61,841 nt of DNA, from the NCBI GenBank assembly GCA_023091735.1, contig JALKBU010000201.1:1-61841 (forward strand), in the 5' to 3' direction. The first letter of the stretch is position 1, and the number at the start of each line of letters is the position of its first letter. The translations under genes and the position numbers were made by a program. The DNA comes from Trichomonas tenax (Eukaryota; Parabasalia; Trichomonadida; Trichomonadidae). The notes below the pieces were generated by a model, which saw only the letters and a program-made list of their open reading frames with translations, was not told the origin of the DNA and did not search any database. Of this stretch, positions 47,373 through 59,264 are shown piece by piece.

Positions 47373-50300
47373 TTTTATTTTAGAAGTTTTTTCAAAATCT
47401 AACAAAAATGAAATAATGATGAAAATCAATATATTGATGACACCGTTCTCATTTACATCATCAAAATAATGTTGCCATTTAAGTATATAATAGTTGGGGA
47501 ATTTAACCTTAAAAATTTTTAACTGTAATAGTTTGAGTGTAGGTTAATTTTACAATTGCAAATTTCGGGAATAGGGAAGAAATGCGTTTGTAGTCCTTTC
47601 TCTGTGTCCACATATCAGAGCACAGTTTGTACATACAGCTTATGGCAAGTTATGGATAGTTTGGTTTTTATATAAAAATGGAATATTTGATATTATAGTA
47701 AATCTGGCTAATATTACATGGATAAACCCAGTATATACTTTTTATAATGTTTCATATATCTTATATGGAATATTATTAAGATTGAGCTATTTATAATTAG
47801 CATTACCATTTGTTAGTTACAAACTGAATTAATTTCACTATTCAATTATACTCGTATTCTGTATGTTGTTTTAAGTGTGTTTATATTGAAGTTAGACTTT
47901 TATGAGGAGAATAATTGATTTTGAGGTGTTATGGTGTGTTTTAAAGCAATAAATAATCGAAATGAATCTCCTAACAATTTTATATACATAAGGATCTGTA
48001 ACTATGTGATAATTCATGAATTAATATGTTATTTTGGAAATATATCGATATTTATGCGTTTTGAGCATCTATTACTGTGTTCCAATGATATACGCACTCA
48101 GTTAATTATGTTTCTCAAGCCCAAATGTGTTATTGGTTTACAGTTGTTGGAGAAAGATGAATCACGAACATAACTTATTGTGTTGATCCTCTTCTTGGAA
48201 CTTGTGTGAATGAGCCATGCTTGCAGCGACATTTTCATAGAGAAAAAGACTAAAATAATAAGTTTTTAAAATACCCTACCTTCCCTAGCATTGGAAAATT
48301 TTCATGACCCATTCCCATGAACGAAAGAAACAAATTTTGTTACGTAAGTCGAAATAAAACTTAAATCATTGAAAGCAAACAATGAGATGTCAATATGCAC
48401 ATGTTTCTGCATATGAGTACATGCTTAACACCGTGCAAAATAAGAAGATTGAAATTGTTATAAAATTTAGAATTTAGCTTAAAAACTTTATTACTTGTTA
48501 TAAAATAGCTATTGGCAATGTGGTGTTCACATGTACGAAAATATTATTTTTAATTTTGTAAAAAGAAGAAAATTGAAGATATATTTATGAAAAATATATT
48601 TGATTTAACCAAATACTAATATAATATTAAGCAGCATCTACACATTCTATTTTATGTTATATTTGTTAAATTTTAGCAATTCTGGTAAGTGTGATAAAAT
48701 TAAAAATTTGATCGATGTATTATTATCGTATAGTACAGGCTTGGTATAAATATAAGAATTGTAACTATTGTAGGCAATGAAATCAGATATATGGAAATTA
48801 TTCTTGTGCAAATTAATTATTACAATGTGTATAGATAATTTACAAATAACACGTGAAAAGCATGTCATAATTACATCCAATTTGTATATCTAAATAACTA
48901 TATCATGACTTACACACTGAAAAACAATAACAAGTATAAATCTGGAGAATGAATGTGTAAATGAAAGGATATAGTTGCAGTGCAATTATGGATATGAATA
49001 CCAGACTGAATTCTAGATTAAGAAAATTTGCCGAAGGAAATAAAGAACAAATATGCAATTAATAGGTAATATTAGTATAGCAGCAGCGATGAGATATCGA
49101 CTAGATACTAAAAATGCATAAAAGCAGATAATTATTTCTGATATAAAAATCGCATTTGATTGTATTATTGATGAAATTTAAAAGAATGATTGGCAGAGGC
49201 TTCTGAATGTAATTGGTGAATGGATGGAGATGTTAATTTGGAAGAAATAGATGACAATGAAAGGTTGTCAGCTTCATTATAAATAATGAAAAGTGACATT
49301 TTATCAGAGCGGAGAAGGTAATGTAAGAAGATATTGTGATGACTTGGCATTGATGATATGGACTTAAACTGTGTAAGAATTCGTGTTATTGGATTGCATA
49401 GAATGAAAACATTAAATTATTTCAATTTGGTAAATTTAGGAAATTTTGTTTCGGCAACAATTGAAATTGCTGCGGGATATACAACACTCAGCTTCAATGC
49501 CAATCATTACGAAATAAAAATGAACAGAAATTAGAAAAATGATCGAAATTATAGTCCGCACAAAATGTTGTCAGAGGTGTCTCATTTTTTTTGAGAACTT
49601 TTAACGTACAAAAAGTTTCGAACAAAATTCATAAAACATGAATTAAACCATGTTTACAGTATTTATTTCAAAACTTATCAAAGTTTAAAATTTTTTGCTA
49701 ATTTTTATTATATAGAATAGCATTCAATATAGAGATGATATTTTAACTTCAAATTCTTAAAATCCGCAAATTTCGTCGGAAATGTGAAAAATGTAATAAA
49801 ATGAGAAAATAACATGATAAACGTAAACTACATTGACTAAAGAAAGATATTTGACCTAAAAATGCAAAATTTACATTAATCGAATAAAATGTTGAATTTT
49901 TGAAGGTAAATTGTATGAGATTCTTATATGTTATGACAACAAATCTTTTATTCTATGCCCAGCAGTAATAATGTGGGTATAAAAGCATATTTTCAAAATC
50001 CAAAAAAAAATTCTCATTCTTTTAAATAATTTTGCGCTTTCAACTTGCACGTCTATAGGAAAGTCAGATTGAAAAGAGCAAAACCAGATTTGATGACTTT
50101 TTCACAAAACAAGTTTTCATTTTATTATAAAATTATGAAATAACATGTTTTTCATCTGTTGTTTTGTGTATATTTCAAAACCACAAAAACCAAAATTAAA
50201 TTATGGTGAGTTTCATCTTGACAAAATTTAAAAATTTCATGTTTGACTAATTTTGAGCAGAGAATCAGATTTTCTAATTATTTGGAGATCATGAACAACA

Positions 50301-51000
50301 AAAATTAGGTCATTTTAGAATAATGTACGTTAAACATCTGATCCATCACTGTCTCCTTACGATTGGAGATAGTTAACACCAAAAATCATTTACACCATGG
50401 AACCATATTATCCTCATAATGTAGAATTCCCAAAAAGCCGAAATTTCAATACCATTTGATATTGAATTCCTTAATTTTTCAAGGTTTTAGTCCTGTGATC
50501 TTCTTTAAATCAATATGCTTACCTATCCACGGTTGTTAATTATCATTTCAAGCAAGATTTCGAATTCTCAAATCATAAAAAGTTAGCGAAAACATAGCAA
50601 AAGTATTTATTGAATCGAACATATGATTATTGAGCATGCTCTCCTTAAGATGTCGGCCAAATAGTAAAGCAAAGGACTACAAATGTTCATATTCGAACAT
50701 TTTATAAAAGTTTCATAAAATGGAAAAAGATATATGTTCATTGTAGTCCCTATATATTTGGTTTTTATGCATTTTGTATTTGAATATTAAACGATTATTT
50801 CATTGAAAAATTGAATGTTTTACTCATCCAAAATGTAATCCGAGCTTTTTCAATAGTTTACACTAAAACACCATTCAAAAGCATTCAATTTTTTGAGACT
50901 CCTCTGATTTTGGACGCACTATATTTCATTATATTTTCGTTGTCCTATTCTGAATAATGATAGAAAGTTGAAATTATGTACCAATAGCTATCGTTATTAC
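47373..51000. other. Long AT-rich non-coding region
   Basis: About 3.6 kb without a supported gene. Two items are visible. The first is a 25-codon remnant at about 48158-48253 (YCVDPLLGTCVNEPCLQRHF, then a stop), whose C-x7-C-x4-C-x3-H spacing resembles a CCCH zinc finger. The second is a foldback at 50674-50749 (GGACTACAA paired with TTGTAGTCC, plus an inner CATTTTAT/ATAAAATG stem). The rest is featureless to my eye. Confidence 0.45.
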
Positions 51001-51160
51001 ATCTCAGGGATAACTTCGATTAACTAAGTGTTTTCTCTTCTCTGTAATCTCTGGTGCTGGGTGCAGCTGTACTTCATTCTATAGCTGCACCCGGCATCAG
51101 AGACCCCAGAGAAGAGCAAATTCAGAAGAAAACTTTCTTTTCGATCTTATCTCTGAGACG
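51001..51160 (+). ncRNA. Large GC-rich foldback A
   Basis: Arm 51035-51068 (CTCTTCTCTG... ending GGGTGCAGCT) pairs with 51083-51116 (AGCTGCACCC... ending AGAGAAGAG) over 34 positions, with one three-base internal loop and two G-U wobbles. The loop is 14 nt. Outside it, ATCTCAGGGATAACTTCGAT (51001-51020) pairs imperfectly with TCGATCTTATCTCTGAGAC (51141-51159). GC content is far above the surroundings, and the wobble pairs and mismatch pattern are what a selected RNA stem would show. It may be a small-RNA precursor or other structured RNA. Confidence 0.55.
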
Positions 51161-51249
51161 ACCGGTTTCTACTGCTTCTTCATCGAGTGAAGCCTTGGTC
51201 AAATAGCAAGGCGAGGCAATCACCCGCTCGAGAATCGGCAGAAACCGGT
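51161..51249 (+). ncRNA. GC-rich foldback B
   Basis: Directly after foldback A, ACCGGTTTCT (51161-51170) pairs with AGAAACCGGT (51240-51249). Inner pairings are CTGCTTCTT with AGAATCGGCAG, CGAG (51184-51187) with CTCG (51227-51230), and GCCTTG (51192-51197) with CAAGGC (51207-51212), enclosing a nine-nt loop. This is an about 89-nt long imperfect hairpin, strikingly GC-rich for this genome. Confidence 0.55.
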
Positions 51250-51519
51250 TTTTGATTCTTCGATAATCGAGCACATTTTATTTTAATGTAATGAGTCCAA
51301 CATCGAAAACATGGCATCCATATATGCTCTAGATGCTCGGATTACAATTTAAATTCAAAAGTGTAATCAATGTGCGGACAACCGGTGATAGATCTATACC
51401 ACTTCACGATAAATAAGCGGAAAGTAACATAATGGAATAAAAATTTATTCAATAAACAAAGGATAAATAGAGAAAAGTATTCAATACTTTTCATCAAATT
51501 AAGTGTAAGTAATGAAAAA

Positions 51520-51729
51520 TTACATTGGGGCGAGGCTGGAGCTCTCCAAATCCGAGTCCTCGGAGTTCTCGAGCATCTCTTTCAATTTGCTGATAGAGTT
51601 GATTTCCTGTGATTCAGATGAGACGTCGCTGGATGAGTACTGACCCATTGCCCAATCGATTGAATCGAAGAATTTCTTATCCTTGGAACCATTCCTGACT
51701 CTTTTTGGGCATGGAACAGCAGTCGACAT
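51520..51729 (-). CDS. Endosulfine-like small phosphoprotein (ENSA/ARPP19/Igo type)
   Basis: 69 residues from the ATG at 51729, fixed by an initiator 11 nt upstream; the longer open frame begins at a non-ATG codon. Residues 18-27 (KKFFDSIDWAM) resemble the endosulfine core (K/R-x-F-D-S-x-D-Y/W), with Ser23 at the position phosphorylated by Greatwall/Rim15 kinases to inhibit PP2A-B55. The rest is Ser- and acid-rich (YSSSDVSSESQEINS; ENSEDSDLESSSLAP) and likely disordered. It would act in mitotic entry or quiescence control. The family call rests on one short motif; an unrelated disordered peptide is the alternative. Confidence 0.6.
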   Translation of the reverse strand: MSTAVPCPKRVRNGSKDKKFFDSIDWAMGQYSSSDVSSESQEINSISKLKEMLENSEDSDLESSSLAPM

Positions 51730-51742
51730 TGATAGAAAATGA
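51730..51742 (-). promoter_or_regulatory. Initiator (Inr)
   Basis: Minus strand TCATTTTCTATCA directly before the ATG at 51729; predicted A+1 at 51740. Confidence 0.7.
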
Positions 51743-53177
51743 TCTGTTTTTTTTTCTGTGACTACAGAACAAAACGTACATTTTATAAACATGTTCTATA
51801 CTATATATAAATCATATTTACTAAGTTTAGCATCCGTGCAATTTTGTTAGCTGCTTAAATTTTGAATGAATTCAAAACTATCTGTTCTTTTCAATTTAAT
51901 TGTTCGTATGTATATTACATCATATTATACGCTGATCAAAATTAAAGTAATTTGGAATTTTGAGAGAATTTCTTGAAGTAGGTATAATTATTTGATAAAC
52001 TGTTTGCTAGCAAAGTCTTATTTTGTTTGAGGTTATCAATTTTGAAAGAAAAAACCTTTATGCCATTCCAATTACTATATGTATTAACAGGACTCAGTTC
52101 ACATAAAAAAGCACGGTGCTCTCAAAACTTGGTTTTATTAAAAAGTTGAAATTTTATGTGTTAATAATCATTCTTAATACATCGGGATTCAAAATGGGAA
52201 TTTACCAAGTCAATGAGGCCAAATTTTGTTTTTGTAGTATCTTAAGTACACTGTCGGGGATTATATTTTTTTCTTTGAAAAAAGTTTTATTTCGAGCGTT
52301 GAAGTTTTTGTGATTATATTCATTCCCATACTCTATGTTATAGAAATAACAGGTTAAAATCTCTCTATGAACCTTTTTATTTGAACATCAGTTTATTTAA
52401 TGTTTATTAGCCTTGTCATACCATATGAAAACTAAATATCACTTGAAAACCTCGCAATTCCAAATGACCAAATTTCGATAACTGCTCACCTTATCAAAAC
52501 TGGCTAACTATTCGTAAAATGTATATTTCATTACCTTCTGTGATTGTTTTCATCACTAAAATGGCCCAAATGTGGGCTATTTAAGACAAAGATTTCATTT
52601 TTTTGATAGACTATTTTAAGAGAAAAATAATGACACATAAAGTGTCGTTTCTGTAATGTAAAGTCATGAAAAATTTTCAATTCTTTTTCTTGACCTTTGG
52701 GCTCATGATTCACAGATTTAAGACAAGCGGCTCAAAATTTTATTGTTTGCACAAGATATGCATCAAATAGCAAAAATTATATCTATGGAATTTCAAAAAT
52801 TCGACCAAAATTCAATATCTCTTTATGTATTGATCATAATTCACCTAGGTTCTTCATGTGTACAATAGAAATCAATGATCATGGGATTTTGATAGATATT
52901 TTGAAAAATTCTGTCTCCATAATATATTACAATTTCTAAGGTGCATTATTACAGGAAAACATTTAGGCTATAATCTTCTCAGTTATCATGAATGATTTCA
53001 CAAAATTAATCATTGATATTTTTATATTGTTGTTATAAGCCCACGTTGTTCTACAAAAGAACTAATTTCTTTGCAACAAAACTAAATTTAAATGTTGTTT
53101 TAATATACTAAATTTTAAAATTGTGTTTTTATAAAAATTAAATCAAATATAACAAAAATAGAATAAGTTTATCAGCA
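51743..53177. other. AT-rich non-coding DNA
   Basis: About 1.4 kb. Short frames (52116-52313, 52531-52713) have no signature. Nothing structured was noticed. Confidence 0.4.
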
Positions 53178-53750
53178 TCATACACCTGGTGCTGTAATCA
53201 TCGGAGAATAAGCAATGTCAGCATAAACTGCATGAAATTTCCTTCCGATCCATCTTTCAGAAGTTTGGAGGATTGAGAAGAAGTCAGCTAAAAGACTTCA
53301 GATATGCCAAGATTTTTTTTCATTGAATACTTCCTTATTTGGAGCTGAGAAGAATTCATTGAAAAACTGATCATCCATTTTTATCTCCTCCGTTGACACG
53401 TGGAAATGCTTGATGAATGATCCAGTTGGAGAAATTAAACCCCGCGGAAGTACATTTTGATCTTGTTTCTGATTGTGTGTCAAACAATCTTAGGGAAGAA
53501 AGGCCTCAACAATTTAACTGTGTTGTATCCCTCATTATACAATCAATCCGAATTCTTTCTCATTTGTAAACGTGGTCATTCTTCCGTTTTTGTAATCGTT
53601 CAAGATGTCATTAAGTTTTCTCTTACTTATATTATATCTATCAATGATGATTTTTGGATCAACTTTTTCTTCAACCAAAGCGCAGATCTCTTTGCGAGTG
53701 GCCTCAGAGATACGTGATATGCCGCGGGAGTGGATTGGTGATGCTGTCAT
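53178..53750 (-). pseudogene. Broken helix-turn-helix gene
   Basis: The ATG at 53750 opens a 71-codon frame whose residues 13-58 (SEATRKEICALVEEKVDPKI, IDRYNISKRKLNDILNDYKN) look like a homeodomain/Myb-like or transposase-type helix-turn-helix. The frame stops at 53535. Further protein-like text follows on the same strand: from about 53480 PRGLISPTGSFIKHFHV and FFNEFFSAPNKEVFNEKKSW to a TGA at 53298, then in the same frame DFFSILQTSERWIGRK, AVYADIAYSPMITAPGV to a final stop at 53178. So one gene of about 185 codons has at least one frameshift and one stop. It could be a regulator or a transposon-derived protein; the family is unknown. Confidence 0.55.
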
Positions 53751-55330
53751 CAGTCTATTGAGTGTGCAATTATAAAAAATGATTTGCCTATGTAAAGGTT
53801 TTTTTTCTCAAAACTTTTTTCGTTTAAAAATTGTATAGCTATGTGTCCCTATCATTTTGCATTTTTTAATAAAAAACTTTTCCAAATACCTTATACGATA
53901 AAATACAAAAATATGATAAACAATGGTGTGCAGAGACTATAGTGAACACGCACATAGAGTATTTAATCTCATTTCAATAAGATTTTTTTGGATAAATCTT
54001 ATTTTTAATAATTGTTTTTCCATTTTTTGGACGCAGAAAGACAATAAGGAGAAATTTTTTTGGTTCCTAGCTTGCCAAGACCAAACTCATTTGGTTTAAC
54101 ACGTAAAATTGGTTATATTAGTTCAGCTGTCCTAATTTTTAATAAAAAAATCTTAGATAAACTAAGAGTAACTATGTTTAATATATCTCCATATAGTAGC
54201 GAGACTACGATTAATTTATTTTTTGATTAAAACACATAAAAATCAAGATTTCGAATTAATAATTCCACTTCTAATGAGTATTTTCAATTGTATAACTATA
54301 GAATGTTAAGCTGTTTAACTGCCGTTGTCATCAATACTTTTCAACAGCTTGATATACTCTTATATTGTCATTTCATATAATTTCATAAAGTGTAATATGT
54401 TGGCAATGTATATCATTAAAAATAAGAATAAGTGTAGCATGTTTCTATGTTTATCTTTATAGATTTTGATTAAATTTTAATTCTTGGGAATAAGACAAGA
54501 TTTTAATACCCTAGAGTAATGTTTATATTGCAGCATAAAGAGTACATTCACCGCCTAAGTAGAAAAGTTATAATTCCAGTCTATTGCTGATTCTGATAAT
54601 AAAAACAAGACTGTAAAACTCCAAAATATTGTACATTTTGATGCACATTCTTGTATATGTGAATATCCCATATATGTTTTTCTAAGTTGTCAAAGTAAAG
54701 GTCTGAATTTGAGCCGAAACTTCTGCTCTAATGGATTTTTTTTATATTTCTTAAAATATAAATTCTTGCAAACCTTCATTGAGTGTGTGGAGGTGAGCCT
54801 ATAAACGCAGGAGCTTACTTTAATTATTGATTAATGTTTTGTAATGCCACTGTTGATTCATGAAATGAAGAGTATGCATTTTATTGTCCTTGCCAAGCCC
54901 TACATATCTCTGGAATTCATGAAGAAATTTCTTTCTTTTGTCTCATTCTGTAGGGCATCCATTTGACTTCACTTTTGAAATTTTGGAACAGTGATCGATC
55001 CGCACTTTTTTGACATAGTTCACAAAAAAATTCAATGAATAATAATGCCAAAAATAAAATAAAAATATATCTATGTGTGGACCTTCAGAGGAGTATAAAT
55101 ATGGAATTTCGTCAATTAGAATGAAATTGAGAAGAAAAATGCTATTTTTAACGTACTTTCCGGCCTTATAATCTCTTTGAATAGTTTATTTTGATGGACT
55201 GGAATCAAAATTTTAGGTTGTCGTTTTAGATGAATTTGGTCACATGTTTCTAACGACTTTTTGTTATGAAACAATCAATGAATTTTGGATATTGTTGACA
55301 AAAAATTAACAAATAAAATCTGTGTCCTTT
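53751..55330. other. AT-rich non-coding DNA
   Basis: About 1.6 kb without a gene. A weak foldback, GCCCTACA (54897-54904) with TGTAGGGC (54949-54956), encloses 44 nt. Nothing else was noted. Confidence 0.4.
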
Positions 55331-58300
55331 TTATTGCTTTATAGATCTGACAATACGTAAGCCGGTTGGTTGGCCGCCGAACTCTGCTATCTCACAAATT
55401 GGGCAGATCTGTCCTGCGCACTTTGTGTCAGCATGAGCACCGCAAAGAGGGCAAACGAGTGACGGTTTTCCTCTATAGATTGGTGTCATAGTAACGACAT
55501 CGACAACGAATGGATTTCTTTCATTATAATTAATATTGAGAGCGTTTGTTCCTATCCTTGAAGCTGTGTCAAGAGAAGTTCTGGCGGACTGTGCAACTTT
55601 CTCACCAGGCTCGAGATCAAGTAATCTCGTGATGAGGGATTTGGCTGTGATATAATTCTGTGCTTTCATTGCGACTCTAACAGCTGATTGCAAAGCGAGT
55701 CTTTCATGGCTCCTTGCAAGACCGACATGTGTGAAATAGACGGCGAGCTCAAGAGCACGAGCAGCGTCTGATTCGGACTTTCTTGCGAGTTCAAGTGCAC
55801 ATCCTGTTGCATACTTTGTAGCGATTGATAAAGTGTCTAAAACTTTCTGCTCATCTTCTTTTGTGACGACTGTTGCTGTGATAACACGTCTGATTACTTG
55901 CTGGCACATCGCCATGCACTCCTTGAAGTGACCTTTGTTGAACTCAATGAAGACATGATTCTTCATCATGTCGTCAAGAGCTGTGACGACATCTGTTGAT
56001 GCAGGGAACTCCAAGTTCCTGAACTGCTGTGGAAGGGGAATGTTGAGCATACCAAAATGCGTCGACACAGAAGCGTTTGCTCTGAGGTAAGCCTCGACGA
56101 ACAATTCCTTGAGCGGTTCGTAGTTTGCAGCATTGAAAGAGCTGCGAGCAACGACGAGTGCCCCTCCGAAGTCTCCTGAAGCAGCGAGATCGCCAACTGT
56201 CGCTGAGTTCTTCGACCACTTCATGTTTGCGCTCTGGCCGTGTGTTGGGACTGCAGAGGCACCCTTCGCTGGCTTCTCCTTCGGCTGGCTGTCCATGACT
56301 TGCTCGAGAGTGAGATCGACTTCCCATCCTTCGCCATCGTCCTCAGCTGCATCTTCGACGTGATCGCCTTCCGACTCTGATAACTCCCACTCTGCCTCGT
56401 CTTCTGGTTCCTGGGCTTTGTCGAGTGAGAAAGGAACATATGTTGGGCGTGTTGTCGGCCAATCTGTTTTGACTGTGTCGAATGCTGGTAAAACAATTTC
56501 GGGATCTTTCTCAGCCAAAGCAGTTGACAATGTTGGTGCCATAGATGTCAATATTGCATCAATCGATGCATTATCGTTGGACCATAACATGTACTGTGGG
56601 TTGTTCGTTGTCTTTGCCATTTGCTGGACTTTGTTCATCTGTCCTGTGATTAAGTAGATGAATGCTAAGTCATCTGTTGCTCCTGCTCTGCTGTACATCT
56701 TCTCAGCGAGGGTGACTTTTCCGCAGTTCATTGCATGCTGAGCGAGTTTCTTGAATATATCTTTATCATCAATCTCCTCGGCAGCAGCTGTTGCAGTATC
56801 GAAATCGCCTGCCTTGAGGGACATCTCGAACTTCGTTCTTGGATCGCCTGCAAGAGAAGCGGCAATATCATAACGTCCGTTGTTTGCCGCGAATTCCATT
56901 ACAGCGAAGCCGATTGGTGGCTGCTCAGCGACAATCTTTCTTGCGGCCATTCCGCCATCGCTCTTTGAGTTGATGAGGGCGAGTTTCAGTCTGACTTCGC
57001 CGAGCTCTATCTCGCGCTTGAAGACGACGCCGTCTCTTGTAACGAACCAGGCTGTGTTATCCTTCGCCTTGATGATGTACAGAACGCGAGGAAGGCTGCA
57101 AACAACACCGGAGTATCCAGAAACGATGTACTTCAAGTGCGTGCGCGTTGTGTAGAGAATAGCATCGCCGTTGAAGCAGACGCTCTTAACTTTGGCTGAC
57201 TCAGAGAAAATCGAAACTTCTGTGAGATCTGCGTTTGCTGTTAATATCGACATCGATGATCTTGCGACGATCTTAGACTTTTCGTCGTTGAGCATGATAG
57301 ACTTGCACTCCAAGAACGCGATGTCACGAATTGCTTTTTGTCTTGTGATATCGTATAAATAAATATTTGTGCGGGTAATGACGTAAACGCGTTGTGCTGG
57401 TGCTGGGAAAAGCCTCAAAGCGCGAGGAATCGAGAAACGAGTCATTGATGCTGATCCTGGTTCTCCATACATGATTTTATCTCTTGTGAGGCTCAAACAT
57501 GCCATAGATGATCTCGAGAACCATACAGCAGACAAACCTTCACCCTTTATTATTGGTGTTTTGAGCGTAAGATCGATGCATTGATAATATGGATTTGTAT
57601 TGTTGTCGTAAGAGCATAAAACCATGCTTCTCGCGTTGTTCCAGCTGACTGATGTAACGCCGGCTGGTACAGCATTCGAATTTTCCTGGTTTTTAGAAAC
57701 AACATCAACAACGTGAATTTCGTTTTCTTTGATCCAAGCAACAGACGTTCCTTGTACATCGAATGGTGTTCTTTCCTTGTTTGTCTTGAGAATTGTGACA
57801 CCGCTGTCATGTCCGGCTGCAATCAAAGCATCTCTTGGATGTGCTGTGACACACCAAAATCTGCTTCCGGGGATGTCGAAAGTATTTATTTCTCTGTAGT
57901 TATTTCCGTCGAATTCGCGAATCGAGAAGTCTTCTGAACATGAAATGATACTTCCTGTCGCTGGATGGAAGCAAACACATGTTGTTGGTCCCGTATGCGC
58001 ATTTATTGTTGTAATAACATTTAATTCGTCGTTAACAATCCTGTAAACTTTGATTGATGCATCTTCACCGCAAGAAAGAAGTCTATTTCCGTTTGGCTCC
58101 CAAGCAACGCTATTAGCGCCCTCCGGGTGTTCCTCATTTTCGGACAATAACGTCGAATTCCATTCCAAACTGAAGAATGAAGAATCAACATCCTTACTCA
58201 TTGATCCTTTCAGCAAGTTCTCGATGCTGAAGAGACGTATGCACTCATCCAAGCACGCCGTCGCTACAAGTGGCTGAACAGGATTGAAGGAAGAGCTCAT

Positions 58301-58714
58301 AACGAAGTAAGTGTGATCTTCAAGAATGCAAACGCAGCAGCGGCTCTGCCAGTTCCAGATCCTCGAGGTACTGTCGTCCGATGAGGTGATCAAAAGCGGA
58401 TATGTGGAGTGGAACTCAATCGACCTGATGAAGTCTATGTGGCCTTCTAAAATGAATAATTTCACTTTGCGCTGCCAGTTGTAAACGATCACTTGGTAGT
58501 CATCTGTACCGCACGCAAACAGCGGTTGTGTAGGATGGAATGCAACACAGCGAACAGGAACTGCTCCAACTTGATATTCTTGCAATTCGACGCCAATGTC
58601 ATAATCATATAAGTGAACAGTGCCAGTGTGTGTACTGTAGAGTACCCACGGCCTGTTCGGGTGAAAACAGATACCTTTTACACGTGGTGCATCGATATCA
58701 ATTTTCACTTTCAT
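55331..58714 (-). CDS. Coatomer subunit alpha (alpha-COP)
   Basis: 1127 residues from the ATG at 58714; the 11 extra upstream codons begin at a TTG. The N-terminal WD40 propeller starts KGICFHPNRPWVLYSTHTG and has the repeats VRCVAFHPTQPLFACGTDD, IRSIEFHSTYPLLITSSDDS and VMSSSFNPVQPLVATACLD that bind KKxx-type retrieval signals. A second propeller and an alpha-solenoid follow (from about 590), then an acidic linker (SESEGDHVEDAAEDDGEGWE). The C-terminal COPI domain begins near residue 810 and ends with the cysteine-rich NPFVVDVVTMTPIYRG and CPLCGAHAD, CPICEIAEFG. Alpha-COP is part of the COPI B-subcomplex that drives Golgi-to-ER transport. Slightly shorter than animal and yeast chains (about 1200). 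Complete. Confidence 0.97.
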   Translation of the reverse strand: MKVKIDIDAPRVKGICFHPNRPWVLYSTHTGTVHLYDYDIGVELQEYQVGAVPVRCVAFHPTQPLFACGTDDYQVIVYNWQRKVKLFILEGHIDFIRSIEFHSTYPLLITSSDDSTSRIWNWQSRCCVCILEDHTYFVMSSSFNPVQPLVATACLDECIRLFSIENLLKGSMSKDVDSSFFSLEWNSTLLSENEEHPEGANSVAWEPNGNRLLSCGEDASIKVYRIVNDELNVITTINAHTGPTTCVCFHPATGSIISCSEDFSIREFDGNNYREINTFDIPGSRFWCVTAHPRDALIAAGHDSGVTILKTNKERTPFDVQGTSVAWIKENEIHVVDVVSKNQENSNAVPAGVTSVSWNNARSMVLCSYDNNTNPYYQCIDLTLKTPIIKGEGLSAVWFSRSSMACLSLTRDKIMYGEPGSASMTRFSIPRALRLFPAPAQRVYVITRTNIYLYDITRQKAIRDIAFLECKSIMLNDEKSKIVARSSMSILTANADLTEVSIFSESAKVKSVCFNGDAILYTTRTHLKYIVSGYSGVVCSLPRVLYIIKAKDNTAWFVTRDGVVFKREIELGEVRLKLALINSKSDGGMAARKIVAEQPPIGFAVMEFAANNGRYDIAASLAGDPRTKFEMSLKAGDFDTATAAAEEIDDKDIFKKLAQHAMNCGKVTLAEKMYSRAGATDDLAFIYLITGQMNKVQQMAKTTNNPQYMLWSNDNASIDAILTSMAPTLSTALAEKDPEIVLPAFDTVKTDWPTTRPTYVPFSLDKAQEPEDEAEWELSESEGDHVEDAAEDDGEGWEVDLTLEQVMDSQPKEKPAKGASAVPTHGQSANMKWSKNSATVGDLAASGDFGGALVVARSSFNAANYEPLKELFVEAYLRANASVSTHFGMLNIPLPQQFRNLEFPASTDVVTALDDMMKNHVFIEFNKGHFKECMAMCQQVIRRVITATVVTKEDEQKVLDTLSIATKYATGCALELARKSESDAARALELAVYFTHVGLARSHERLALQSAVRVAMKAQNYITAKSLITRLLDLEPGEKVAQSARTSLDTASRIGTNALNINYNERNPFVVDVVTMTPIYRGKPSLVCPLCGAHADTKCAGQICPICEIAEFGGQPTGLRIVRSIKQ

Positions 58715-58899
58715 TTTTTTTCGAAAAAACCGCCTGCTTGTTGACAATATGACATTTTACAAGCAGATTGTCAAAATAATTATATCTTTATTTAAAAAAC
58801 AAACAATATATGTTCAGCAGTGACAGCTTGGAAGTTGGTATGTTTAGCTACTTATGGAATAATACATTTGGAAATTGAGCAAATATATTTGATTTAAGT

Positions 58900-59264
58900 C
58901 TAAAACTCGCCATGTTGTGAGAGGTACATTGAGACTAAAATTCTTTTCAATGTATTTCTTTTGTATTCTGCAGTTTTTCGCTTTTCAATTATTGGTGACC
59001 ATGTTATAATTGCATACCCAGATCCATCATTTCAGCCAAGTGATGTAGAAGTATCATCCAAGTCATATTTTGCATCAAGAAGATATCCACTCGGTACATA
59101 AGATTGAGTATTTGCTGTGAATACGAAACCAGACCCACCAGCATCGCCACATGATGGATCATAACATCTCTCCGCTGCGTGCCCACCATACCATCCACCA
59201 CCGCCACCACCTGATCCATCTGTGTGGTTTTCCCCAAATCCAAATGAGTCGCCTGTTGTTTTAA
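58900..59264 (-). pseudogene. Fragment of a glycine-rich trichomonad surface-protein gene
   Basis: The minus-strand frame reads TTGDSFGFGENHTDGSGGGG, GGWYGGHAAERCYDPS, AGGSGFVFTANTQSYVPSGY, LLDAKYDLDDTSTSLG. A TGA at 59032-59034 is followed in the same frame by NDGSGYAIITW. The GGGGGGWYGG...GGSG pattern matches a large trichomonad family that resembles the glycine-rich domain next to the kinase of ALK/LTK. The N-terminal part and the start are missing. A decayed fragment, left of the compositionally distinct terminal segment. Confidence 0.75.
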
